DNA from: Chloroflexota bacterium
GTDB taxonomy: Bacteria; Chloroflexota; Anaerolineae; Aggregatilineales; Phototrophicaceae
Direction: 5' to 3'
Length of the DNA: 64,000 nucleotides
Assembly (NCBI GenBank): GCA_011523545.1
Contig: WTGN01000032.1
Span: 1-64,000, forward strand
In this document: positions 1 to 9,944 of the stretch, piece by piece
How positions within the stretch are numbered: the first letter of the stretch is position 1
Layout of the letters: each line of letters opens with the position of its first letter
The notes under the pieces: model-generated
Database searches by the model: none
What the model was told of the DNA's origin: nothing
The model's input: the letters and a program-made list of their open reading frames with translations, nothing else
Program-made: the position numbers and the translations under genes

Positions 1-308
1 GGGGCCTCACGGACCCAAACCGTGCGCGCTACCGGGCTGCGCCACGCCCCGAATGCCGTCCGTATCATACTCGGCTTGCGCAAGTTAGTAAAGTCAAAAG
101 TGCGCTGGCGCAGCCTTTACGTTCGAATGTCACTTCAGCCGCGCAGTCTCTTGAGCCGCATACCGCGGGCAAGTTCTAGGGGCGCGCCAGTGGGTCGCCC
201 GTCGCAGCCAATCCGCGGGAATTCGTGCGGCCTGACAAGTCGCCCGTTCAAACGCGTCGCAGCGGCAGATGGAAGCAGGCGGCTTCGACAAACAAGATGA
301 CCCTGGCT
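1..308. other. Intergenic region at window edge, no convincing gene
   Basis: I see no gene with plausible composition or a ribosome binding site in this stretch. The one recognisable item is a degenerate copy of the family 1 hairpin repeat at about 175-201. Confidence 0.5.
175..201. repeat. Degenerate family 1 hairpin repeat
   Basis: The sequence keeps the TAGGGGCG...GGTCGCCCG skeleton of the repeats found elsewhere in the window, but the inner stem is imperfect. It is probably an eroded copy. Confidence 0.4.
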
Positions 309-791
309 CTATTCATCCCGCTCGCCGCCAAAAGCGTCAAAGAGCTCGTCGATTTCGTCTGCGGAAATAGCCGGATGAATCTCTTCGCCGCGCGTTTCTT
401 CTTTCGCGCTGCGCTGGTTTAAGAGCTGCGCAAACTGGACCGAAGTCATCTGCTTCATGCGATGGCTGCGGGCATGATTCAGCAGCTCACGATCGGAAGA
501 GACCAGGGTCCAGTTGGGCGCGTCTTTGATATTGCTGATGCGCCGCTTGATCAAGTCGTCGGCGCTGCTGTGCTGAGCGGCGGCAAAGCTGACCGTCACG
601 CCCTGGGTCGACATGCTTGAATGGCCACCCGGCAAACCGCCGTCAAATATCACGGTGCACTTCTTTTTCGCCCGGGCGGCGAAGCCCTTCAGCTTGTTGA
701 CCAACTTGGCTTCATCGTTCGGGTCATCAATGTCGATATCCGGCAGCTGAGCGATAAGATTGTGCCCGTCGATCAAGTAGGGCATGGGCAA
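309..791 (-). CDS. NYN-domain (YacP-like) ribonuclease protein
   Basis: This is a 160-residue protein of the PIN-like NYN fold, probably a small RNA endonuclease related to B. subtilis YacP/Rae1. The sequence shows the expected acidic residues: YLIDGHNLI near the N-terminus, VIFDGG around residue 50, a SADDLIKRR helix and VSSDRELL. These would form the metal-binding pocket by family analogy. A second Met two codons in (785) is an equally good start. The gene lies 37 bp downstream of the histidine kinase on the same strand and may be cotranscribed. The substrate is unknown. The C-terminal 30 residues are acidic and low complexity. Confidence 0.88.
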   Translation of the reverse strand: MPMPYLIDGHNLIAQLPDIDIDDPNDEAKLVNKLKGFAARAKKKCTVIFDGGLPGGHSSMSTQGVTVSFAAAQHSSADDLIKRRISNIKDAPNWTLVSSDRELLNHARSHRMKQMTSVQFAQLLNQRSAKEETRGEEIHPAISADEIDELFDAFGGERDE

Positions 792-828
792 ACCCGAAGC
801 AATCTGCTCAGTCGCGCGCGAGCCAGCA

Positions 829-2115
829 TCATGCGACCGCCCCCGCCGCCGAATACACCGGTACGCCCATGGTGAAAATGCTGCCTACCTTGAGCCGGCT
901 CTGCACATCCAGAAAGCCGCCATGCGCCTGACAGATTGCCCGCGCCACGTACAAACCCTGCCCCAGGCCCGGCGGTCTGGCGCCGGCATCGATCGCTCCA
1001 CCGCGGTAAAAGCGCTCAAAAATATGCGGAAGGTCTTCCCCGCTGATGCCGACGCCGTTGTCGCTGACGCTGATGAGGGCGTAGGCCTTGGCATCTCGCA
1101 GCTCGGCGCGCGCCGCCAGCGCGACATAACCGCCCTCGCTGTTGTAGCTGGCGCCGTTTCGTATCAAATGCCCCAAAGCCCACTGCAAACGACTGTCATC
1201 GCCGCGGACTTGCACGCCGCTCAGTCCGCGCGTCATCACCAGCAGATCAATGCCGCGGCTCTTGACTTCGGCGTCGATGCCGTTGACGACCGACCAGATC
1301 GCGCTTTCGACGATGACTGGCTCCCGCCTGACATCATAGACGCCGGCGCTCAACTGCGAAATATCCACCAGCTCCAGCGCCAGCTGATCAAGGACATCAA
1401 CATTGCGCAGCAGTTTATCCAGCAGCATCCGGTTGACAGCGGCGTCTTCCGGCTGCGCGCTCAACAACTCGCCCGCCAGCTTGATAATGCCGACCGGCCG
1501 CTCCATGTCGCGCGCGATATGGGCCACGAAGCCGTCTTTCAAGCGTTCGGCCAAGGCATCATGCGTCACATCGCGCAGAATGATGACGGTGCCGATGCGC
1601 CGATTCGCTTCATCGCCGATGGCGATCAATTGCGCGCGCACAAAGCGATTGTTCAGCGGCAGCTCGGCCGATTCGCCCAGGGGCGTTAATTCGGCGACCG
1701 TGTCGCCCACATCGCGGAACTGCTCAAACAAGGCGCCGAGCTTGCTGTCCCAGAAGGCGCGCTTCCCGCCCAACATCGCCTGGGCCGCCTGGTTCATCAT
1801 CGTCACTTTGCCGTTGACGTCTTGCACGATGATGCCGTCTTCAAGGCTGCTCAAGATCTGCGTGAGCCGTTCCAGTTCGCCGCCGCGCTGCCGGCCCTCG
1901 GTTTCCAGTGCTTGCACGCGGCGCCGCAAGCTGGCGCTTTCCGCGGTCTGGCGCTGCGAAACCTGACGCTGGCGCTGCAACTCAAATTCAAGCTGCCGCC
2001 GCCGGCTCAACCCGCGATATAGACGACGAAAGAGCGACTCGCTCGCCTGGCCGAATCGGTGAACATCCCCCAAATCAGCATTGACTTCGCCATGTGGCTC
2101 GCGCGGCATGTTCAT
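829..2115 (-). CDS. PAS sensor histidine kinase with degenerate phospho-acceptor site
   Basis: This 428-residue kinase-like protein has a predicted coiled coil (about 35-90), a PAS domain (about 85-185), a dimerisation helix (about 190-250) and an HATPase_c domain (about 270-420). The ATP-binding boxes look intact: an N box (LIRNGASY), DNGVGIS, a FERFYRG F box and GLGQGLYVAR. The H-box, normally F-x-x-x-x-S-H-E-L-R-T-P-L, reads FVAHIARDMERPV, so the phospho-acceptor His position is Arg202 and the nearest His is His199. No transmembrane segment is visible, so it should be cytoplasmic. No response regulator gene is adjacent. It could be an atypical kinase, or a binding partner that no longer autophosphorylates. 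Confidence 0.9.
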   Translation of the reverse strand: MNMPREPHGEVNADLGDVHRFGQASESLFRRLYRGLSRRRQLEFELQRQRQVSQRQTAESASLRRRVQALETEGRQRGGELERLTQILSSLEDGIIVQDVNGKVTMMNQAAQAMLGGKRAFWDSKLGALFEQFRDVGDTVAELTPLGESAELPLNNRFVRAQLIAIGDEANRRIGTVIILRDVTHDALAERLKDGFVAHIARDMERPVGIIKLAGELLSAQPEDAAVNRMLLDKLLRNVDVLDQLALELVDISQLSAGVYDVRREPVIVESAIWSVVNGIDAEVKSRGIDLLVMTRGLSGVQVRGDDSRLQWALGHLIRNGASYNSEGGYVALAARAELRDAKAYALISVSDNGVGISGEDLPHIFERFYRGGAIDAGARPPGLGQGLYVARAICQAHGGFLDVQSRLKVGSIFTMGVPVYSAAGAVA

Positions 2116-2286
2116 GGCTATCCCAGTTGCGCCTCAAGGCGCCAGGCGCGATGCAGTTAATCTCAAACGAATGCGACAGTCATTGCCGCTCTATCGCTTG
2201 ATTATAGTCAAAGTCCGGCAGGCCCGCGTCCCTGCTGCGGCGCAGATTGCAAGCCGCCAACTATCGGCTATCATCGTAGATGTCTA

Positions 2287-3054
2287 ATGGCCGACTCGAC
2301 GAGGTCAAGCCCGACGATGCAAAACGTGGCCCCGACACGCCGCCTGAACAGACGCTCGAGCGACCTTTTGCTCGCGGCCGCGCTGGTCTTCCTTCTCGGC
2401 GCGGCGATGACCGTGGCCGGCATCGTTTTGCACATTTTCAGCCTCGTCGTCCCCTCAAATGATGGCTACGATGCCTACGATCTGACGCGGAAATTGCTGC
2501 TGTTGGCCGGCATCGGCATCGCCTTCGTCTCGCTGTTTATGGCGCTAAGGGCGGTCAGCTGGAAAACGGACAACGCCCTGGCCTGGCAACTGGGCGAACT
2601 GCTGGCCGAAAGACTCGATCGTCAATTCGTCTTCATTCGCAACATCAGCAAGGGCTCGCTCGGCGATATCGACGCGGCCCTGCTGAGCAAGCACGGCGTC
2701 TTGGTGCTGCGGATCACCCAGCGCAAAGGCGAATACTTCTACGACGGAGGTGAATGGCTGCGGCGCTCGCGAAAAGGGCGTTGGCGCCCCCTGCGCTGGA
2801 ACCCGACGCGCGCTGTCGTCAAGGATGCCTTGAAGCTCAAGGACTTCCTCAAAGAGTGGGAGCTGACCGCCGTGCCGGTTTATGCCGCGGTCGTATTCCT
2901 GCGCGATAAGCCGGCGGCTCAGTTCTCAACGCGGGAGTCCGCTGTGCCTGTCGTGCACGCCAGCGGGCTGATCGATGGCCTTCAAGACAGCTATTTCGCC
3001 CAGGCGCGGCTCGACGCCGATACCGTACAGCAAATCCTGAACTTGCTCTACTAA
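2287..3054 (+). CDS. Membrane-anchored NERD-domain protein
   Basis: This 255-residue protein has two transmembrane segments near the N-terminus (about 27-52 and 70-88), followed by a cytoplasmic domain with nuclease-related-domain (NERD) features. These are a LGELLAERLD helix, then GSLGDIDAALLSKHGVLVL (the GDID and hydrophobic strand typical of NERD), then a basic TQRKGEYF segment. NERD domains are PD-(D/E)XK-like, but the activity of this one is unproven. It ends 42 bp before the addB start on the same strand and may be expressed with the AddAB genes. A shorter protein starting at Met11 (2317) is possible. Confidence 0.82.
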   Translation: MADSTRSSPTMQNVAPTRRLNRRSSDLLLAAALVFLLGAAMTVAGIVLHIFSLVVPSNDGYDAYDLTRKLLLLAGIGIAFVSLFMALRAVSWKTDNALAWQLGELLAERLDRQFVFIRNISKGSLGDIDAALLSKHGVLVLRITQRKGEYFYDGGEWLRRSRKGRWRPLRWNPTRAVVKDALKLKDFLKEWELTAVPVYAAVVFLRDKPAAQFSTRESAVPVVHASGLIDGLQDSYFAQARLDADTVQQILNLLY

Positions 3055-3096
3055 CTGGCGACGCAGCGAGTCGCCCCGACAAGGGAGAAGATTGGC

Positions 3097-6000
3097 GTGG
3101 CGAATATCCTGCATCTCGCGCCCATTGGCAGCGGCAAAACCGCGAGAATTCTGTCGCTCCTGCGTGAGCTGAGCGACAACAGGCGAGCAATGCCGCCGAC
3201 GGTTTGGGTGCTGCTGGCGACGCGGCGGCAGGAGCTCAGTTTACGGCAGCGGCTGATCGAGGGCGCCGGCGCCGCTTCGGCATATTTCAATATCGAATTT
3301 TTCAACTTCTACAGCCTCAACGCCCGCCTGCTCAAAATCGCGGGGAAGCCCGTCCGGCGGCTCAGTAGCCTGGCGCGCCAAGCCCTGCTGCGCCGCTTGC
3401 TCGCCGACATGCTGGCGGATGGTCAACTCGACTGGTTCCATCGCATCGCCGACAAGCGAGGCTTCGCGGCTGTGCTGGCCGAGCTCATCGACGAACTTAA
3501 GCAAGCGAGCATTGATGTCGACGCATTCGCCGCCGCCGCGCAGAGCGACAAAGACCACGAAATCGCCCAGATATACCGGCGCTATCAGGACACGCTCCGG
3601 CGGAGCGACCTGGCCGATGTGGAGGGCGAAGGCTGGCTGGCGCTGGCGACCGTGCGCGCCCGGCCCGATACTGCAGCTCATGTCGATCGGCTGCTGGTCG
3701 ATGGCTACGATCAGTTCACCCTTGTCCAAGCGCAGTTGCTGGCGGCGCTGTCCCGGCCGATACAGGATGTCCATATCACCTTGACCGACGATCCGGCAGC
3801 GCCCTATGACGCCGTCCCGCATCGCAGCGCCCTCGCCCGCCAGCGCCTTCAAGCCGCCTTCGCCGATGCCGGGCTCGCCCTGGAGCAAGAAACAATCGAA
3901 CCTGACTCCGCTGAGCGCAATCCCGACCTTGGGCAACTCAGCAAGGACATATTCCGCCGGGCGCCGGCGGCAAGCAAGAGCGAGGCCATTCACATGATGG
4001 CCATGCCGAACCCGGCCGAAGAAGTCAAGAGCGTCCTGCGCGCCATCAAAGGCAAACTTTTGGCGGGCGTTTCTCCCGACGATATGCTGGTCGCCCTGCG
4101 CGATTGGGACCTTTACGCCGCCCATTTCGAATCGGGCGGCCGTGAATATGGCCTCCCCATGTTGCTGCAGCAGGAGCGCGCCCTGGATACCAGGCCGGTG
4201 ATCGCCGCGCTGATCGAGCTGCTGCGGCTGCCGCCGGTTTTCCGCCGGCGCGAGCTGCTGGATGTCCTGCAATCGCCTTACATTGACACCGGCCTGGCCG
4301 ACGAAGAAATCGACCTGCTAGACCGGCTCAGCCTGAAACGGCGCCTCTTAAGCGGCCCCTTGTCAGCCTGGCTGGACCTGATAGACAGCGCAGGACAAGC
4401 CATCATCCACGAGGAAGACGACACCCAACCCGCGGTGTTGACGCCGGCGCAGATTGACCGACTGCGGGCGCGATTGTCCGCCTTTTTTAATGGCATTAGC
4501 CCGCCAGATCGCGCGGGCATTCCAACGTATATCGCCTGGCTGGACAAGCTGCTCGGCGACCCTCGTCAATCGCTATCTGTAAGCCAAGAACCTGGCGCTG
4601 CCGAAGCACGCTTTTCGCTCAACATCATCAGAAATGTCTTGGATGACCAGGATGCCAATGCCAGCAGCGCAAGACGCAATCTCAATGCGCTGGTCGGGCT
4701 TAAGCGCATCATGCGAGAATTCTTGTCCAGCGCTGACGCCCTGCGCGCGACCTTTGGATCGACATCAGGCCTGGAATGGCCGCAGTTCCTGGCCGACCTC
4801 GTGCATGCACTGGAGTCGACGGCGGCCGCCCCCAACGAGACGTCCCGCGCCGGGCGGATTCTGGTGACAACCGCGGCCGAGGCGCGCGGCTTGCCCCATC
4901 GGCACATCTACTTGCTCGGGCTGGCGGAGGGCCTGTTCCCGGGCGAAGCGGCGGAAGACGCGCTCTACCTGGATTCCGAGCGGGAAAGCCTGCAGGCCGG
5001 GGGCATTCCGCTGGCGACTCAAAGCGAGCGCATGGACGACCAGGGCCTCTTCTACGAGCTGATCAGCCTGCCGCAAGAATCGCTGACCTTGTCTCGCCCG
5101 ACATTAAAAGCGGGCAAGCCCTGGCTGGAGAGTCATCTCTGGCGGGCGGTGCAGGCTGTCTTCCCCAAACAGCCGATCACGAGCCGGCCCGTTGGCGCGG
5201 TCATCCAAGCGCCGGAAGCCGCCAACGGCGCTGAATTGCTGCTGGCTGTCGCCGATCAGTTGAACGGCAGCGACCCGCTGGAAGCGATATCCGCCTTGCG
5301 CATGCAGTCCTGGCTTCTGCTTCAGGACGAATATGCCAAGCCCTGGCAGCGTATCGTCAATGGACGCCGGATCGAGCGGGGCCGCCTGTCCTTTTCGCCA
5401 TACGACGAGTACAGCGGCATCCTGACCCGGCCAGACCTGCTGGCGGCGGTCGCAAGCGAGTTGGGGAGCGAGCGCGTCTGGAGCGCATCGCAGCTAAAAG
5501 ATTATGGGCTTTGCGGTTTCCGTTTTTTCGCCAGGCGGCTGCTAAACCTGGAAGCGGCGAGCGAGCCGGAAGCCGGCATCGACGCCCTGCAATTCGGCCT
5601 GCTCAGCCACGCCATTCTGGAAGCGACATACCGGCGAATAAGAACGAAGCAGCTCGATATTAAAGAGGACAATCTCGACAATGCGCTCGCAATTTTCCAT
5701 AAGCAGGCGGAAGCGCTCTTGCATGACGCGCCGGCGGAATACGGATTCCGCGCGAGCGCAAGCTGGGAAGACGAAGCCGAGCTGTTGCGCAAGCGCCTGG
5801 CCGCCCTGGTGAGGCTGGATTTCTCGCCCAAGAGCCCGCTAAACCGCTTCGGCAGCGCGCGTCAAGTGCGGATGCTGGAGCATCGCTTCGACGACGCCCG
5901 AATCGAGATGCCGGGCGATATGCCGCCGATCCGCGTTTCCGGCGTCATCGATCGCATCGACTGGGCTGATGACAACTTGGCCCTGGTCGATTACAAAAGC

Positions 6001-6366
6001 GGCAGCGGCGCCATCAGCCGGCGTCAAATGGAACTCGGTCGCGACTTTCAGATGGCGGTCTACGCGCTGGCGCTGGATTGGGCGGAAAGGGCAACCCCGG
6101 GCGAATCCAGGCTGAGCGGCGGCTTATTCTGGCGCTTGCGCAATCTGAAACCCAGCGGCGTCTATTCCGCCGATAAGGAAGAGGACCAGGCCGCCCTCGA
6201 AATGGCGCGCCAGCACATCGCCTTCAACTTGCGGCAGGGCCGGCATGGGCGCTTCCCCGTTGACGCCAGCCAACTTGAAGGCGGAAAATGCGCCAGTTAC
6301 TGTGAATACTCTCATTTCTGCCGCCTGCGTGTCACCAACCGCCGCAAGCCAATCCCGCAATCCTGA
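3097..6366 (+). CDS. addB: AddB-like ATP-dependent helicase/nuclease subunit B
   Basis: This 1089-residue protein fits the B subunit of the AddAB double-strand-break resection complex. A P-loop APIGSGKT sits at residues 8-15. The middle is helicase-like but degenerate, as is usual for AddB. The C-terminal RecB-type nuclease is visible as GVIDRID followed by VDYKSG, with Asp965 and Lys967. An iron-sulfur staple is indicated by Cys806 (DYGLCGFRFF) with Cys1065, Cys1069 and Cys1075 near the C-terminus. The start is GTG with a good ribosome site (AAGGGAGAAG) ahead of it. The addA gene follows after 11 bp, which supports an addBA operon. Confidence 0.93.
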   Translation: MANILHLAPIGSGKTARILSLLRELSDNRRAMPPTVWVLLATRRQELSLRQRLIEGAGAASAYFNIEFFNFYSLNARLLKIAGKPVRRLSSLARQALLRRLLADMLADGQLDWFHRIADKRGFAAVLAELIDELKQASIDVDAFAAAAQSDKDHEIAQIYRRYQDTLRRSDLADVEGEGWLALATVRARPDTAAHVDRLLVDGYDQFTLVQAQLLAALSRPIQDVHITLTDDPAAPYDAVPHRSALARQRLQAAFADAGLALEQETIEPDSAERNPDLGQLSKDIFRRAPAASKSEAIHMMAMPNPAEEVKSVLRAIKGKLLAGVSPDDMLVALRDWDLYAAHFESGGREYGLPMLLQQERALDTRPVIAALIELLRLPPVFRRRELLDVLQSPYIDTGLADEEIDLLDRLSLKRRLLSGPLSAWLDLIDSAGQAIIHEEDDTQPAVLTPAQIDRLRARLSAFFNGISPPDRAGIPTYIAWLDKLLGDPRQSLSVSQEPGAAEARFSLNIIRNVLDDQDANASSARRNLNALVGLKRIMREFLSSADALRATFGSTSGLEWPQFLADLVHALESTAAAPNETSRAGRILVTTAAEARGLPHRHIYLLGLAEGLFPGEAAEDALYLDSERESLQAGGIPLATQSERMDDQGLFYELISLPQESLTLSRPTLKAGKPWLESHLWRAVQAVFPKQPITSRPVGAVIQAPEAANGAELLLAVADQLNGSDPLEAISALRMQSWLLLQDEYAKPWQRIVNGRRIERGRLSFSPYDEYSGILTRPDLLAAVASELGSERVWSASQLKDYGLCGFRFFARRLLNLEAASEPEAGIDALQFGLLSHAILEATYRRIRTKQLDIKEDNLDNALAIFHKQAEALLHDAPAEYGFRASASWEDEAELLRKRLAALVRLDFSPKSPLNRFGSARQVRMLEHRFDDARIEMPGDMPPIRVSGVIDRIDWADDNLALVDYKSGSGAISRRQMELGRDFQMAVYALALDWAERATPGESRLSGGLFWRLRNLKPSGVYSADKEEDQAALEMARQHIAFNLRQGRHGRFPVDASQLEGGKCASYCEYSHFCRLRVTNRRKPIPQS

Positions 6367-6377
6367 GGCCAGGCCGT

Positions 6378-9300
6378 ATGACATTCACCCGCGAACAAAA
6401 AGACGCCATTCATATCAGCGATGTGAATCTGATCGTGGAGGCCGGCGCCGGCACCGGCAAGACGCGCGTGCTCATCGAACGCTACCTGCAACTGCTGGAA
6501 GACAATCCCGACTGGCGCATCACTGCCCTGGTGGCCATCACTTTCACGCGCGAGGCAGCTTATGAAATGCGCCACCGGCTGCGGCAGGAATTGGAAGCGC
6601 GCGCGCGGCATGAAGAGGGCGAGCGTTGGGCGCGTCTACTGACCCAGCTGGACCGGGCGCGCATCGATACGATTCACGGTCTTTGCGCCGACCTCCTGCG
6701 GGCGAACGCGGCGCAAGCGGGCGTCGATCCAAAGTTTGAAGTGATGGATGAAAACGAAGCCGCCATCCTGCTCGACGATACGGTGGACGATGTGCTGGCG
6801 ACGGTCGAAGCGCCGGTTTCGCGCCTGTTCGCCCACTACGATGCCTACCTGATTGAGGAGGCGCTCAAGCAGACAAGCCTGATCAATGCGGAATATGAGC
6901 CGCCGCCGGCTGACCCGGAGGCGCTTTTCCAGCGCTGGGAAAATCAATGGTCCGAGGACGTCGTTAGTGAGCGGCGAGAATTGCTCAATTGCGCTGAATT
7001 GGCGGCGCTCGTCCCGGCAGGACCGGCGCCGGAGGAAGATAAGCTGGCGGCGCTTATTGCGCAGTATCGGCATTATCTGGACAGAATCGAAACGTCTGAC
7101 TACGCCGGCGATATCGTCCAGCTAATGGAGGAATGCCGAGCCAAGGGCGCGGTCGGCGCCAAGGGCACGGCGAAAGCCTGGGGCAGCAACCAGGCCAAGC
7201 GTGAAGCGGCGCAGTCGCTTCGACGCCTGAGAAAGCGGATAGAAAAGGCGCTTGATTCCTTCGGCGCTCCACCCGGCGAACTTGATCGGGCGACCGCGGA
7301 AGTACTGCCGCTTTGGCATCAGCTGCTGCAGAGCGTGAAGACGAGCTATCGTGAACGCAAAGAGGCACGCGCCCACCTGGATTTCGATGACCTTGAGCGC
7401 TTGACGGCGCAATTGCTCGAAGACCCGCTGGTCCGGAATCGATACCGGGGCGCCGAATTCAAACATCTGCTGGTGGATGAATTTCAAGATACCAATGCCG
7501 ATCAATGGCAAATCATAAGCTCGCTGGCCGACCTGAGCCAGGGCGGCTCGCTATTTCTCGTTGGCGATCCCAAGCAGAGCATCTACCAATTCCGCGGCGC
7601 CGATGTCAGCGTTTTCAATCGCGTTCGCGCGCAGCTTGACCAACTCGAAAGCGGCTGCGTCCTCCCCCTGTCAAAATCTTTCCGCGCTCATCGTCCGCTC
7701 ATCGACCAGTTCAATGCCCTCTTCGGGCGGATTCTGCAGCACGACGCGGGCAGCCCGGTCGCGGAGTTTGAAGTCCCGTTGGGCAAAGCGATGACGGCCG
7801 ACCGCGATGATGCGCCCGCCCTGCCCGCTATCGAAATCCAGCTGCTCGTTCCATCTGAACAGGACGATTCCGCCGAGAGCGATTCGCAGCGCCCGCGCCG
7901 CCGCGAGGGCCCCTCAGCCGACGACATGCGCCGCTGGGAAGCCGATGAAATCGCAAAGCAAGTCAAGCGCATGATCGCAGACGGGCGCCCGGTATTTGAC
8001 CGTGAGACCGGCCGGACCCGCGCCATGCAATACCGCGATATCGCCGTGCTCTTTCAATCGACGAGCAAGCTGACGCTGTACGAAGATGCCTTCAAGGCGC
8101 ATGAGATTCCCTACCTGACGGTCGCCGGCCGCGGCTATTATGACCGGCAAGAAGTCTGGGATATGCTCGATCTGCTGCGCTTTCTGCACAACCCGGCCGA
8201 CAACCTGGCCCTGGCGACGGTGCTGCGCTCGCCCATTTTCGCCTTCAGTGATGACCTGCTCTACGCCATCTGCTTGGATGCAGCCGAAGAGGCCCCGCTG
8301 CGGCTATGGCCCGCCTTGACGATGGCGGCCGACAAATCGATACCAGCCCTTCTCCCCGCCGATCGGCCGCTGATCGACCATGCCGTGCAAACGCTAACGG
8401 AGCTGCGCCAAGCTGCCGGCCGGGTGACGATCTCAGATTTGCTTCGGCTCGCCCTGGCCAAAACCAATTATCCGGCCATCTTGACCGGCCTGCCCGATGG
8501 CGCCCGCCGCCGCGGCAATGTCGAGAAACTGCTGGAACTGGCGGAGGAGAGCGGCAAGATCACCCTGGGCAAGTTCTCGCGCTATCTGGCGGAATTGTCC
8601 GCGCGCGAAGCACGGGAAAGCGAAGCCGCGCTGGAGCCCGGCAACACCGTGCGCCTGATGACCGTGCATGCCAGCAAGGGTCTCGAATTCCCGCTTGTCA
8701 TCCTGGCCGACGCCTCCTGGGCGCGCGGCGCCGGGGGCGCGCCGACGCTATTCGCCGGTCCGGAATCGGGTCTCAGCTGCCGCGTATTCTGCGAGGAAAC
8801 ACATCAATACGAGAGCGGCTACGCTCACCGCAACAATCGGAAGCTGCAGACGCTCAAGGAAGAGGCAGAGCGCAAGCGCTTGCTCTATGTGGCGGCGACG
8901 CGGGCCGGTGATTATCTCTTCATCAGCGGCACGCTGAAGCAGAACAAGAAAGGCGAATGGACGCCGCGCGGCTGGCTGGAACTGCTTTTACCCGCGCTGG
9001 AGCTCAACGTTCTGCCGACTAAGCCGCGTTCTATGCATGAATTTGCGGGCGGCGAGGTTGGCGTACTGATGCCGCCGGCGCCAGCTGAGCGCTTTGGCCA
9101 GCCCGCGGTCAGCGAGAACAAGCGCCTATGGGACGCAGACGTCAACGGCCGCCGATACCCGCCGCTCGCGCCGCCCTTGATGAAGGCGCTGCCGCCGTAC
9201 AAGGCCGCGCTGCCCGGTCATGTCAGCGCCACGCAGCTGGAGGAGCTTGCCGCATTTCAAAGCAGCCGGGGTACAGTGCGCGCCAATGCCCTTCGCCGGC

Positions 9301-9944
9301 GTTTTCGCAGCAGCGCCATGGACGGGATGCCGGACGTGGACGGCATGTTGCTTGCGCCTGACCGCCCTTCGCCGCGCTTGTTCGGGCAGATTGCGCATGA
9401 GGTCTTGCGGTACACCGATTTCTCCGCTGAGTCCGACGACAGCGAAAACATGATCCGGGCGATCGCCTGGGAGAATGGCATAACGAATCCAACAGCGGCG
9501 CGCCAGGTTACGCGCGAATTGCGCGGCATGCTGCAGGACTACCGCGACAGCGACGTCTGCCGCTGGATAAACGGCGCGCGCGCAGCCGCCCGTCCGCTTT
9601 ATACGGAGCTGCCCTTCATCTACCGCAGGCATGAGCGCGTCATTCACGGCGTCATCGATGTCTTGCTGCGGCGCGACGACGGCGCCTGGGTTATCATCGA
9701 TTACAAGACCAGCGCTGTTCATAATGGCGATTATGCCGGCCATGCCGAGCGCTTCCGTCTGCAATTGGGCATTTACGCCGCCGCCCTACAAGAGCAATTT
9801 GGTCTCGCGCGCTTTCCAATGACGTTTATCCACTATCTGCGCGGCAATGAAACGATTGAGCTGGCCAGCGGCGACTGCCTGCAGGCCTTGGATCAACTGG
9901 AAGCGACGATTGACGAGTTGATGGCGCCCGATGATCAAACTTAG
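6378..9944 (+). CDS. addA: AddA-like UvrD-family helicase/nuclease subunit A
   Basis: This 1188-residue protein is an SF1A helicase with a C-terminal nuclease. Visible motifs are Walker A EAGAGTGKT (residues 21-29), ITFTREAAYEMRHR (Ia), LVDEFQDTN (II), VGDPKQSIYQFRGAD (III), TVHASKGLEFPLV (V) and LLYVAATRA (VI). The nuclease domain has the VIDVLL and IIDYKTS strands with Asp1108 and Lys1110. With AddB it should unwind and resect DNA ends for recombination, by family knowledge. The length is typical for AddA. The last 14 bp overlap the next gene, which points to translational coupling. Confidence 0.96.
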   Translation: MTFTREQKDAIHISDVNLIVEAGAGTGKTRVLIERYLQLLEDNPDWRITALVAITFTREAAYEMRHRLRQELEARARHEEGERWARLLTQLDRARIDTIHGLCADLLRANAAQAGVDPKFEVMDENEAAILLDDTVDDVLATVEAPVSRLFAHYDAYLIEEALKQTSLINAEYEPPPADPEALFQRWENQWSEDVVSERRELLNCAELAALVPAGPAPEEDKLAALIAQYRHYLDRIETSDYAGDIVQLMEECRAKGAVGAKGTAKAWGSNQAKREAAQSLRRLRKRIEKALDSFGAPPGELDRATAEVLPLWHQLLQSVKTSYRERKEARAHLDFDDLERLTAQLLEDPLVRNRYRGAEFKHLLVDEFQDTNADQWQIISSLADLSQGGSLFLVGDPKQSIYQFRGADVSVFNRVRAQLDQLESGCVLPLSKSFRAHRPLIDQFNALFGRILQHDAGSPVAEFEVPLGKAMTADRDDAPALPAIEIQLLVPSEQDDSAESDSQRPRRREGPSADDMRRWEADEIAKQVKRMIADGRPVFDRETGRTRAMQYRDIAVLFQSTSKLTLYEDAFKAHEIPYLTVAGRGYYDRQEVWDMLDLLRFLHNPADNLALATVLRSPIFAFSDDLLYAICLDAAEEAPLRLWPALTMAADKSIPALLPADRPLIDHAVQTLTELRQAAGRVTISDLLRLALAKTNYPAILTGLPDGARRRGNVEKLLELAEESGKITLGKFSRYLAELSAREARESEAALEPGNTVRLMTVHASKGLEFPLVILADASWARGAGGAPTLFAGPESGLSCRVFCEETHQYESGYAHRNNRKLQTLKEEAERKRLLYVAATRAGDYLFISGTLKQNKKGEWTPRGWLELLLPALELNVLPTKPRSMHEFAGGEVGVLMPPAPAERFGQPAVSENKRLWDADVNGRRYPPLAPPLMKALPPYKAALPGHVSATQLEELAAFQSSRGTVRANALRRRFRSSAMDGMPDVDGMLLAPDRPSPRLFGQIAHEVLRYTDFSAESDDSENMIRAIAWENGITNPTAARQVTRELRGMLQDYRDSDVCRWINGARAAARPLYTELPFIYRRHERVIHGVIDVLLRRDDGAWVIIDYKTSAVHNGDYAGHAERFRLQLGIYAAALQEQFGLARFPMTFIHYLRGNETIELASGDCLQALDQLEATIDELMAPDDQT

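Noticed and set aside
784-1689. Plus-strand frame of 301 codons opposite the histidine kinase
   Set aside because: No ribosome site or family likeness; the minus strand encodes a recognisable kinase.
3241-4272. Minus-strand frame of 343 codons within addB
   Set aside because: Antisense shadow of a GC-rich gene with strong family support.
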